64,000 nucleotides of DNA, taken from Pseudomonas oryzicola (GTDB taxonomy: Bacteria; Pseudomonadota; Gammaproteobacteria; Pseudomonadales; Pseudomonadaceae). The notes below the pieces were generated by a model. That model saw only the letters and a list, made by a program, of their open reading frames with translations. It ran no database searches and was not told the origin of the DNA. Shown here one piece after another: positions 35,505 through 42,983 of this stretch. The stretch lies in assembly GCF_014269185.2 (NCBI RefSeq), contig NZ_JABWRZ020000001.1, positions 1,513,001-1,577,000 on the forward strand, given 5' to 3'. The position numbers and the translations under genes were made by a program. Within the stretch, counting starts at the first letter, position 1; each line of letters starts with the position of its first letter.

Positions 35505-35547
35505 GGTTTTGCTCCTGGCGGTATTCAGTCGGGGAAGAAACCGGGGC

Positions 35548-36474
35548 TCAGATGCCCCAGGCGAACGGGTCCTGTTCGTCGATCAGCAGGGTGCTGTCGG
35601 CGGTCATGTAGGCGCGGCCGGTGATGAACGGGCGAATGCGTTCGCCGTCGCGCTGGTAGTGGCCGTGGAACTGGCTGCCGGTAATGCTGGCCTGCACCCA
35701 CGTCTGGCCTTCGGCGAGCTTGCCGTCGGCGGCCAGGCAGGCCAGCTTGGCGCTGGTGCCGGTGCCGCACGGCGAGCGGTCGTAGGCTTTGCCGGGGCAC
35801 ATCACGAAGTTGCGGCTGTCGGCATTGGCGTCGTCGGCGAACAGCTCGACATGGTCGATTGGCGCACCGTGCTCGCCGCTGATGCCCTGGGCTTCGAGGG
35901 CCTTGAGCATGGCCCAGGCGTAGTCGGTCAGCGCCTCGCGGTTGTCCAGTTCGATGCGCTGGCCGTGTTCGGCAACCAGGAAGAACCAGTTGCCACCCCA
36001 GGCGATGTCGCCGTGCACCACGCCATGCCCGGGCACGTCCACCGCCACGTGCTGGCGATAGCGGTAGGACGGCACGTTGCCGACGGTGACGGCACCGTCG
36101 TCATGCAGGGTTGCAGTGATCTGGCCGACCGGGGTGTCGATCTTGTGTTCGCCCGGTGCAATCAGGCCCAGGTGCTGCAGCGAGGCGACCAGGCCGATGG
36201 TGCCGTGGCCGCACATGTTCAGGTAGCCGGCGTTGTTGAAGAAAATCACCCCGCAGGTGGCGTCGGCCGAGGTTGGTGGGCAGTACAGCGCGCCGACCAG
36301 CACATCGTTGCCGCGCGGTTCCAGCAGGCAGGCGCGGCGCCATTGATCGTGCAGCTCGCGCAGTTCGTCGCGTTGCTCGGCCATGCTGCGCCCGTGCAGT
36401 GCCGGGAAGCCTTGCATCACCAGGCGGGTCGGTTCGCCGCCGGTATGCGAGTCGATGACGTGGATGTGTTTCAT
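35548..36474 (-). CDS. 4-hydroxyproline 2-epimerase
   Basis: A 308-residue proline racemase-superfamily enzyme. The two catalytic thiols are both Cys ([20 protein letters not shown] and [13 protein letters not shown]), as in true 4-hydroxyproline epimerases. The N-terminal [18 protein letters not shown] matches the P. putida enzyme. It interconverts trans-4-hydroxy-L-proline and cis-4-hydroxy-D-proline. I used the ATG at 36474 (M5 of the longer frame from 36486), since homologues start [13 protein letters not shown]. Confidence 0.92.
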   Translation of the reverse strand: MKHIHVIDSHTGGEPTRLVMQGFPALHGRSMAEQRDELRELHDQWRRACLLEPRGNDVLVGALYCPPTSADATCGVIFFNNAGYLNMCGHGTIGLVASLQHLGLIAPGEHKIDTPVGQITATLHDDGAVTVGNVPSYRYRQHVAVDVPGHGVVHGDIAWGGNWFFLVAEHGQRIELDNREALTDYAWAMLKALEAQGISGEHGAPIDHVELFADDANADSRNFVMCPGKAYDRSPCGTGTSAKLACLAADGKLAEGQTWVQASITGSQFHGHYQRDGERIRPFITGRAYMTADSTLLIDEQDPFAWGI

Positions 36475-36497
36475 GGGTTTGTCCATTTGCGAAAGAT

Positions 36498-38108
36498 TCA
36501 GGAAGCGACAGCGGGACGGCCGCTGTAGGTTTCAACGCCAGCTTCGCTTTCATCCTCGCCCTCCAGGCGCACCAGGTGGGCCGGCACACCGGTGGCTGCG
36601 CCCCAGTAGTAGATGCCCAGGGCGCAGGCGCCCACGGCCACGGTGTCGAACGGGTGGCCGAGCACCCCCAGGCCGCCGAAACTGCCCAGCCATGACAGCA
36701 GGATGGTGACTGCGTAGAAGCCGATCAGCCACGCTGACGAGCGCACCTGCTGGGCCAGCGACAGGTGCTGGGTCGGGACGAAACGGCCGCACAGCAGGTA
36801 CAGCACGAACATCACGATCTGCAGGGCCAGCAGCCACGACACGGTGTTCCAGCCGGACCAGTACACGATCAGCGCGGCGATGATGAACGACAGCGGGCCG
36901 AGCACACCCATGCCCTTGACCCGGAACGGGCGCGGCATGTCGGGGGCATTGCGGCGCAGGGCGGCGACGGTGACCGGGGCCACGGCGTAGCTCAGCACCA
37001 GGGCTGCGGAAACCACGTTGATCAGCGCTTCCCAGGACGGGAACGGCAGGGTCCAGAACACCGACAGGGCAAAGGTCAGCCACAGCGCCGGGCGCGGGAT
37101 GCCGGATTCTGCATCGATACGGGTGAAGTACTTGAAGAAGGTGCCGGTCTGCGCCCAGCCATAGACCACGCGTGGGGTGGCGTTCATGTAGATGTTGCCG
37201 CAGCCGCTGGGCGAGATTACCGCATCGGCCACCACCAGGTAGGCCAGCCAGCCGACACCCAGGGCCAGGGCGATGTCACGGTAGGGCAGGGCCAGTTCCT
37301 TGGTTACGCTGGCCCAGCCGTTGGCCAGCATTTCGGTTGGCACGCTGCCGAGGAAGGCCAGTTGCAGCAGGGCATAGATAGCGGTCGACAGCAGCACCGA
37401 GAGGATCAGCGCGATCGGGATGGTGCGCTGCGGGTTCTTCACCTCGCTGGCGACCGAAATGATGGGTGTCAGGCCCAGGTAGGCGAAGATGATGCCGCCA
37501 GCCGACACCGCCATTTCCACTCCGGACAGGCCGAACGGGGCAAAGCCCTGGACTTCGAAGTTTTCCGGTTTGAAAAAGGTGAACAGCACGCCGATCACCA
37601 GCAGCGGCACGATGAACTTGAATACGCTGACCAGGTTGTTGGCCTTGGCGAAGGTTTTCACGCTGCGGTAATTGAGGAAGAAGAACAGACCCAGCAGGGC
37701 GAACTGCACCAGCCAGCCGAGCACGCTCGGGTCGCTGGAGCCGGCCTTGGTCAGCCCGGGGAACCAGGCGGCGGCGTACTGGCGCGAGGCGACCACTTCG
37801 ATGGCGATCAGGCTGGAGAAGGCGATCAGGGTAATGAAGCCCATCAGGTAGCCCAGCAGCGGGCCATGCGAGTACACCGGGTAGCGCACCACGCCACCGG
37901 CGCGGGGCAGGGCGGCGCCCAGCTCGCAATAGACGATGCCCAGCAAGAGCACGGCAAAGCCGCCCAGGAACCACGAAAGGATACCGGCCGGGCCGGCGAT
38001 GGCCGAGACGTGGCTGGCGGCGAACAGCCAGCCGGAGCCGAAAATGGCACCTAGGCCGATGAAGGTGAGGTCCAGCAATGACAACTGTTTCTTGAATTTG
38101 CCTGACAT
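36498..38108 (-). CDS. APC family permease, probably for hydroxyproline
   Basis: A 536-residue protein with about 12-14 membrane helices. The N-terminal [20 protein letters not shown] is the APC signature, and [17 protein letters not shown] follows in mid-protein. It is the first gene of the leftward hydroxyproline cluster, so uptake of trans-4-hydroxy-L-proline is the best inference; a wider amino-acid substrate range is possible. The C-terminus extends in a charged cytoplasmic tail ([15 protein letters not shown]). Confidence 0.82.
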   Translation of the reverse strand: MSGKFKKQLSLLDLTFIGLGAIFGSGWLFAASHVSAIAGPAGILSWFLGGFAVLLLGIVYCELGAALPRAGGVVRYPVYSHGPLLGYLMGFITLIAFSSLIAIEVVASRQYAAAWFPGLTKAGSSDPSVLGWLVQFALLGLFFFLNYRSVKTFAKANNLVSVFKFIVPLLVIGVLFTFFKPENFEVQGFAPFGLSGVEMAVSAGGIIFAYLGLTPIISVASEVKNPQRTIPIALILSVLLSTAIYALLQLAFLGSVPTEMLANGWASVTKELALPYRDIALALGVGWLAYLVVADAVISPSGCGNIYMNATPRVVYGWAQTGTFFKYFTRIDAESGIPRPALWLTFALSVFWTLPFPSWEALINVVSAALVLSYAVAPVTVAALRRNAPDMPRPFRVKGMGVLGPLSFIIAALIVYWSGWNTVSWLLALQIVMFVLYLLCGRFVPTQHLSLAQQVRSSAWLIGFYAVTILLSWLGSFGGLGVLGHPFDTVAVGACALGIYYWGAATGVPAHLVRLEGEDESEAGVETYSGRPAVAS

Positions 38109-38323
38109 GGGTGCGCCTTTTTGTTGGTTATTGGATAGGCAGGTCTGATGTCACGTGGTGTGGCTTGCGTGGGGCATAGAGTGGACCGATCGGGGCGGTG
38201 GTTCTTGATGGTTTTCGGCAGGGTGGATGACGAAATCGGCACAGTTGCGAAAAAGCAGTGGTAGGAGGGAAGGGTGGTGGATAGGCTGTAAGCCTTAACG
38301 CATAAGGGTTGTAGACATTTACT

Positions 38324-38435
38324 TGCTGTGCCGGCCTCTTCGCGGGTAAACCCGCTCCTACAGGTACTGCGCAGCCCTCGAAGCTGCGGAGATACCTGTA
38401 GGAGCGGGTTTACCCGCGAAGAGGCCGGCACAGCA
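38324..38435. repeat. Inverted pair of REP sequences before the AraC-type regulator
   Basis: TGCTGTGCCGGCCTCTTCGC at the left and GCGAAGAGGCCGGCACAGCA at the right, with the internal GGGTAAACCCGCTCCTACAG and its inverse; about 30 unique bases lie between. It ends 16 bases before the regulator start. Confidence 0.9.
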
Positions 38436-38451
38436 AACCGAGAGAGAGCAG

Positions 38452-39234
38452 ATGACCGACACCCCCCTGGCAACCCTGTACCAGTCCCTCGACCAGCACC
38501 GCCCCGCCAACCTCGAGGCCCTGCTCGCCGGTGTGTCCCTGCTGCAGCCGATTCTCGACGCCATCCCCAACGCCGCGATCTTCATCAAGGACCCGGCCGC
38601 CCGCTATGTGCTGGCCAACAACACCCTGGTCCAGCGCTGTGGCCTCAAGCGCCTGCAACCGCTGCTGGGCAAGACCAGTGCCGAGGTGTTCCCGGCTCAG
38701 CTGGGCCCCGGCTACACCGAGCAGGATCGGCGTGTGCTCAAGGAAGGCCTGGTGCTGGAGGACCAGCTGGAACTGCACCTGTACGGCAGCCGCGAGCCCG
38801 GCTGGTGCCTGACCCACAAGCGCCCGCTGTACAACCTGGCAGGGGAGATCATCGGCCTGGTCGGTATCTCGGTCGACCTGCAATCAGCCGCCGATACCCA
38901 CCCGGCCTACCAGCGCCTGGCGGCGGTGGACGAGCACATCCGCCAGCATTTCCACCAGCCGATCAGCATGCGCGAGCTGACCCGCATCGCTGGCATTTCC
39001 GTGGCCCAGCTGGAGCGCTACTGCAAGCGGGTGTTCCACCTCACGCCCCGGCAAATGATCCACAAGGCGCGCCTGGAGCATGCCCATCGCCTGCTGCACT
39101 CGGACCTGCCGATCACCGAAGTGGCCATGCGCTGCGGCTATACCGACCACAGCGCCTTCAGCCGCCAGTTCAAGCAGCTGACCGGCTTCACGCCGCGGCA
39201 GTATCGGCAGGCAACCAGCAATCAGCCGCGCTGA
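38452..39234 (+). CDS. PAS-domain AraC-family regulator of hydroxyproline genes (LhpR-like)
   Basis: A 260-residue regulator with a PAS-like sensor (about 30-145; DAIPNAAIFIKDPAARYVLA, GLVLEDQLELHLYGSREPGW) and an AraC HTH domain (about 155-255; SMRELTRIAGISVAQLERYC, ITEVAMRCGYTDHSAFSRQF). The layout differs from ordinary sugar-binding AraC proteins. It lies divergent to the permease gene of the hydroxyproline cluster, so activation of that cluster in response to hydroxyproline is inferred. Its 3' end overlaps the convergent LysR gene by 13 bases. Confidence 0.86.
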   Translation: MTDTPLATLYQSLDQHRPANLEALLAGVSLLQPILDAIPNAAIFIKDPAARYVLANNTLVQRCGLKRLQPLLGKTSAEVFPAQLGPGYTEQDRRVLKEGLVLEDQLELHLYGSREPGWCLTHKRPLYNLAGEIIGLVGISVDLQSAADTHPAYQRLAAVDEHIRQHFHQPISMRELTRIAGISVAQLERYCKRVFHLTPRQMIHKARLEHAHRLLHSDLPITEVAMRCGYTDHSAFSRQFKQLTGFTPRQYRQATSNQPR

Positions 39235-40109
39235 AACAGCACCCGCGCCTCGTCGAAGCACTGCTCGGCAATCGCCGAACGTGGTTCGCTGCGGCGCAGC
39301 AGCAGGCCTACCGGGCTGTGGATGGCGGCGTCGGCCACCGGCAGGATGCGCAGGTGCTCGCTGAGGTCTTCCAGGCCGCAGTCCAGCGGCATGACCGCGC
39401 AGCACATGCCGGTGTTGATGGCCTGGATCAGCTGGAAGCTGGAGTCGCTTTCCAGCACTGCATTCGGCTCCAGGCCGCGGCTGCGGAAACTCAGGTCCAG
39501 CGACTGGCGGTAATGCATGCCCTTGCTCAACAGGCCCAGCGGAATGCCGCCGAGCTCGTCCCAGCGCAGGGTGTCGCCGGCGAACTGGAAGTGCCGGGTA
39601 TCGTGCAACAGGCCCATGGTGGTGGTGCCCAGTTCGATCACTTCGAAGAAACTGGTGTTGACCTGGTCCAGGTAGCAGATACCCAGGTCGAGCTGGTTGC
39701 GGCTGAGCCCGTCGATGACCTGCTCCGAGCTCAACGAGCTGAGCTGGAAGTGCAGCTCCGGGTATTTCTCGCGCAGCGGCAGCAGCAGGTGCATGGGGTT
39801 GAAACTGGCCAGCGGCACCGTGCCCAGGCGCAGGCTGCCGACCACCTGGCCACGGCAGCTGGCGGCCTCGGCCTGCAGGCCGTCGTGGGCGGCGAGCAGG
39901 GTGCGGGCCCAGGCCAGGATGCGCTCGCCGGCTTCGGTAAAGCCTTCGAAACGCTGGCCGCGCTTGACCAGTACCAGGTCCAGTTCGTCCTCCAGGTTGC
40001 GCAGGCGCATGGACAGCGTCGGCTGGGTGATATGGCACAGCGCCGCGGCCTGGCCGAAGTGGCGGGTCTGGTCGAGGGCGATGAGGAACTTGAGCTGCTT
40101 GATGTCCAT
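39222..40109 (-). CDS. LysR-family regulator, candidate controller of the molybdenum module
   Basis: A 295-residue LysR-type activator with an N-terminal winged HTH (MDIKQLKFLIALDQTRHFGQ, AALCHITQPTLSMRLRNLED) and a periplasmic-binding-protein-like effector domain (about 90-295). It is divergent from moaB (gap 140 bases). The gap contains the element at 40165-40197, whose right half also occurs upstream of the oxidoreductase at 42984. The effector is unknown. Confidence 0.85.
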   Translation of the reverse strand: MDIKQLKFLIALDQTRHFGQAAALCHITQPTLSMRLRNLEDELDLVLVKRGQRFEGFTEAGERILAWARTLLAAHDGLQAEAASCRGQVVGSLRLGTVPLASFNPMHLLLPLREKYPELHFQLSSLSSEQVIDGLSRNQLDLGICYLDQVNTSFFEVIELGTTTMGLLHDTRHFQFAGDTLRWDELGGIPLGLLSKGMHYRQSLDLSFRSRGLEPNAVLESDSSFQLIQAINTGMCCAVMPLDCGLEDLSEHLRILPVADAAIHSPVGLLLRRSEPRSAIAEQCFDEARVLFQRG

Positions 40110-40164
40110 GAAAATGCCTGGTATCGGGTTGTGCAGACCTTAACCCACGTCTGCGATAGATGTC

Positions 40165-40197
40165 ATCGATCAGCCGGTACGCCATATCGATTGGACG
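40165..40197 (+). promoter_or_regulatory. LysR-type binding region and -35 of moaB
   Basis: ATCGAT at 40165-40170 and 40186-40191 flank 15 bases. The right half is TCGATTGGACG (40187-40197), identical to 42916-42926. TTGGAC within it is a good -35 for moaB, with TAG at 40215-40217 at the -10 position, suggesting activator-dependent transcription. Confidence 0.55.
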
Positions 40198-40249
40198 CCC
40201 CTGGGCCATGTCTCTAGCGTGGCTGCAATGCCACTGAAGGAGCTTCGCC

Positions 40250-40789
40250 GTGCGCGTCCAAGCCGACGCGGTCTTCGTACCGCTCAACATCGCCGTGCTG
40301 ACTGTCAGCGACACCCGTACCTATGACAATGACACCTCCGGCGAGCTGCTGGCCAGCCGCGCGCTGGAGGTCGGCCACCGTCTGGTGGCGCGGGCGCTGC
40401 TCAAGGACGACCTGTACAAGATCCGCGCCCAGGTCGCGACCTGGATTGCCGACGACCAGGTGCAGGTGGTGCTGGTCACCGGTGGTACCGGCTTTACCGG
40501 GCGGGACAGCACGCCGGAGGCGGTCGAATGCCTGCTGGACAAGCGCATCGACGGCTTTGGCGAGCTGTTCCGGGCCCTGTCGATCCTGGATATCGGCACC
40601 TCGACCGTGCAGAGCCGTGCATTCGCGGGGCTGGCCAACCGTACCCTCATCTGTTGCCTGCCGGGTTCCACCGGGGCCTGCCGTACGGCGTGGGAAGGGA
40701 TCCTGGCGGAGCAGCTGGATGCGCGGCACCGGCCGTGCAACTTCGTCAAGCACCTGCTGCCGATCGCGGCCTGCGCCAGCCGGGGCTGA
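40250..40789 (+). CDS. moaB: Molybdenum cofactor biosynthesis protein MoaB
   Basis: A 179-residue MoaB/MogA-fold protein with NIAVLTVSDTRTYDNDTSGE near the N-terminus and VVLVTGGTGFTGRDSTPEAV, then LPGSTGACRTAWEGILAEQL. It adenylylates molybdopterin or plays a related moco step. The start is GTG 40250 with AAGGAGC 8-13 bases ahead; an ATG a few codons upstream lacks an RBS. It is probably a second moaB paralogue dedicated to this oxidoreductase. Confidence 0.9.
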   Translation: MRVQADAVFVPLNIAVLTVSDTRTYDNDTSGELLASRALEVGHRLVARALLKDDLYKIRAQVATWIADDQVQVVLVTGGTGFTGRDSTPEAVECLLDKRIDGFGELFRALSILDIGTSTVQSRAFAGLANRTLICCLPGSTGACRTAWEGILAEQLDARHRPCNFVKHLLPIAACASRG

Positions 40790-40844
40790 TTCGCTGGCGG
40801 CTGGCTGATGCGGTCGGTGCAGGAGCGGCCATGCGATGGCAGGT

Positions 40845-41744
40845 TCAGCTCAACACATACCCCTCCGGCAACAACGCCGGTGGCAGCTGTCGTTCGCCCA
40901 ATGCCGCCAGTACATCGCGCTCCACGGTGCGCACCATGGCATCGGTCGGCAGGTCGTTTTCATCGCGCCCGAACGGGTCTTCCAGCTCGTTGCCAATCGC
41001 ATCCAGCCCGAAAAACGTGTACCCCACGATGGTGGTGAACAGTGGCGCCAGCCAGCCCAGTGGCTCGGCCAGGGCAAATGGCAGCAGCAGGCAGAAGATA
41101 TAGATGGTGCGGTGAAGCAACAGCGTGTAGGGGAACGGCAAGGGCGTGCCCTTGATGCGCTCGCAGGTGGCCTGCACCTCGGTCAGGCCCACCAGGCGTT
41201 GCTCCAGCATGCTGTAGCGCCAGTCACTGATCTGCTGCCGTTCCGCCAGCCGCGAGCAGTGCGCGCCCACTTCGCGCAGGATGGCGTCGCACACATTGTG
41301 GCCGTCGAGCGCTTCGGCGTGGGCCAGCCAGGGCCGGGCGGCAGCCAGTTCGTCCTCGTTGCGCAGGTGCGCATTCAGCGCATGGGCAAAGCCGCACAGG
41401 TTGCGCAACAGCTCGGCGCGCAGGGCCGGGTCCGCGATGACCTGGCTCTCGCGCACGAACGAGCGGGTTTCGATGATCAGCTTGCCCCAGGCCTTGCGGC
41501 CTTCCCACCAGCGGTCGTAGCAGGCGTTGTTGCGAAAGCTCATGAAAATCGACAGCGACAGGCCCAGCAAGGTGAACGGGGTGGCGCTGACCGGGTAGAA
41601 GAACGCCGGGAAATGCCGCTCGACCAGCACGATCAGCGCGGCCAGCAAGGTGATCATCAGGCAGCGCAGGGCAATGCGCTTGACGATCGAGCCCTTGAGG
41701 GTGAACAGCACACGCAGCACATCAGGAGCGGGGTGGACGATCAT
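40845..41744 (-). CDS. Bestrophin-family membrane protein (DUF2254/UPF0187-like)
   Basis: A 299-residue membrane protein with bestrophin features: MIVHPAPDVLRVLF start, two early hydrophobic helices (about 22-52), SFRNNACYDRWWEGRKAWG (the conserved RWWE/R motif), and two later helices near PFALAEPLGWLAPLFTTIVG with a downstream acidic stretch (GNELEDPFGRDENDLPTD). Bacterial bestrophins form pentameric cation or anion channels. It starts 20 bases after the moaA stop, so it is co-transcribed with moaA. Its role in a molybdenum module is not known. Confidence 0.8.
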   Translation of the reverse strand: MIVHPAPDVLRVLFTLKGSIVKRIALRCLMITLLAALIVLVERHFPAFFYPVSATPFTLLGLSLSIFMSFRNNACYDRWWEGRKAWGKLIIETRSFVRESQVIADPALRAELLRNLCGFAHALNAHLRNEDELAAARPWLAHAEALDGHNVCDAILREVGAHCSRLAERQQISDWRYSMLEQRLVGLTEVQATCERIKGTPLPFPYTLLLHRTIYIFCLLLPFALAEPLGWLAPLFTTIVGYTFFGLDAIGNELEDPFGRDENDLPTDAMVRTVERDVLAALGERQLPPALLPEGYVLS

Positions 41745-41764
41745 GGCAATCCAGATACGGCGGC

Positions 41765-42769
41765 CTAGCCGCCGGTCATGTTCATGAAGCGCAGGATCTG
41801 CACGTCGCCACCGACTTCGAAGTGATGGCGGTAGGGCTTGAGGTGCAGCGAATCGCGAATCGCCTGTTCCAGGCGTTCGGCGTTGCCCGGGTGGGCGCGC
41901 AGCACCTGCTTGAGGTCCACCGAATGTTCGTTGCCCAGGCACAGCAGCAGGCGGCCTTCGACAGTGAGGCGCACGCGGTTGCAGGTGGCGCAGAAGTTAT
42001 GGCTGTGCGGCGAAATGAAACCGATGCGGGTGTTGCTGGCTTCAGCCAGGCGCCAGTAACGCGCCGGGCCTTGCGACGATTCGGTCGATTCGATCAGGGT
42101 GAAACGCTCGGCCAGGCGTGCGCGGACCTCGTCGCTGGAGCAGAACGACTCGCCGCGTTCATGCTCGTCGATCACGCCCAGTGGCATCTCCTCGATGAAG
42201 GTGATGTCCAGCTCGCGGTCGATGGCAAAGCGCACCAGGTCGACCAGTTCGTGGTCGTTGCGGCCCTTGAGCACCACGCAGTTGAGCTTGGTGCGCCGGA
42301 AACCGGCGTGGCGCGCGGCGTCGATGCCGGCGATCACCTGGTGCAGGTCACCGGTACGGGTCAGCTGCCTGAAGCGCTCGGCATCCAGGCTGTCGAGGCT
42401 GATGTTCAGGCGGGTCACGCCAGCGTCGAACAGCGGCTGGGCCAGGCGCCCGAGTTGCGAGCCATTGCTGGTCAGGCACAACTCGCGCAAACCGGGCAGG
42501 GCGGCGATGCGCCCGCACAGGTCGACGATGCCCTGGCGCACCAGCGGTTCACCACCGGTCAGGCGAATCTTGCGGGTGCCGAGGGCGACGAAGCGCTCGG
42601 CCACTGCGAACAGTTCTTCGAGGCTGAGGATCTGCTGGCGTGGCAGAAACTGCATGTCTTCGGCCATGCAGTACACACAGCGGAAGTCGCAGCGATCGGT
42701 GACCGACATCCGCAGGTAGTCGATTTTCCGGTTGAAGCCGTCGATCAGGGCCCGGCTGTTCTGTTCCAC
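41765..42769 (-). CDS. moaA: GTP 3',8-cyclase MoaA
   Basis: A 334-residue radical SAM enzyme starting molybdopterin synthesis from GTP. The N-terminal cluster C27/C31/C34 is in CDFRCVYC, and the C-terminal cluster has three Cys in [19 protein letters not shown]. The C-terminal Gly-Gly tail (NMTGG) is required for activity in the family. It is divergent from the oxidoreductase gene (214-base gap) and precedes the bestrophin-like gene on the same strand. Confidence 0.94.
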   Translation of the reverse strand: MEQNSRALIDGFNRKIDYLRMSVTDRCDFRCVYCMAEDMQFLPRQQILSLEELFAVAERFVALGTRKIRLTGGEPLVRQGIVDLCGRIAALPGLRELCLTSNGSQLGRLAQPLFDAGVTRLNISLDSLDAERFRQLTRTGDLHQVIAGIDAARHAGFRRTKLNCVVLKGRNDHELVDLVRFAIDRELDITFIEEMPLGVIDEHERGESFCSSDEVRARLAERFTLIESTESSQGPARYWRLAEASNTRIGFISPHSHNFCATCNRVRLTVEGRLLLCLGNEHSVDLKQVLRAHPGNAERLEQAIRDSLHLKPYRHHFEVGGDVQILRFMNMTGG

Positions 42770-42884
42770 GTTCGCGCTCGAATGGGTTGGGACTGAACTC
42801 CAAGCTATAACCTGGGGGCAAGGCCGTCAAATTGCTTTGCCCGACCACTTGATCGACCGCTTCTATCATCACCCCCGGCGCATG

Positions 42885-42926
42885 ATCGAAAGCGCTTATC
42901 ACGCCGTAAGATCTTTCGATTGGACG
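42885..42926 (+). promoter_or_regulatory. Inverted repeat upstream of the molybdopterin oxidoreductase gene
   Basis: ATCGAAAG (42885-42892) and CTTTCGAT (42913-42920) form an 8-bp inverted repeat with 20 bases between. The right half continues as TCGATTGGACG (42916-42926), the same 11 bases as upstream of moaB. TTGGAC is again placed as -35 with TAG at 42945-42947. Confidence 0.55.
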
Positions 42927-42983
42927 GCTCTACCCCGCGCTCCATAGGCTGAAAAAAAGCATCGAAGCGTGAGGATTCAGCGC

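Noticed and set aside
40110..40249. Sigma-54 type -24/-12 promoter near moaB
   Set aside because: No GG-N10-GC pair of acceptable quality was found; the TTGGAC/TAG arrangement fits a sigma-70 activator-dependent promoter better.
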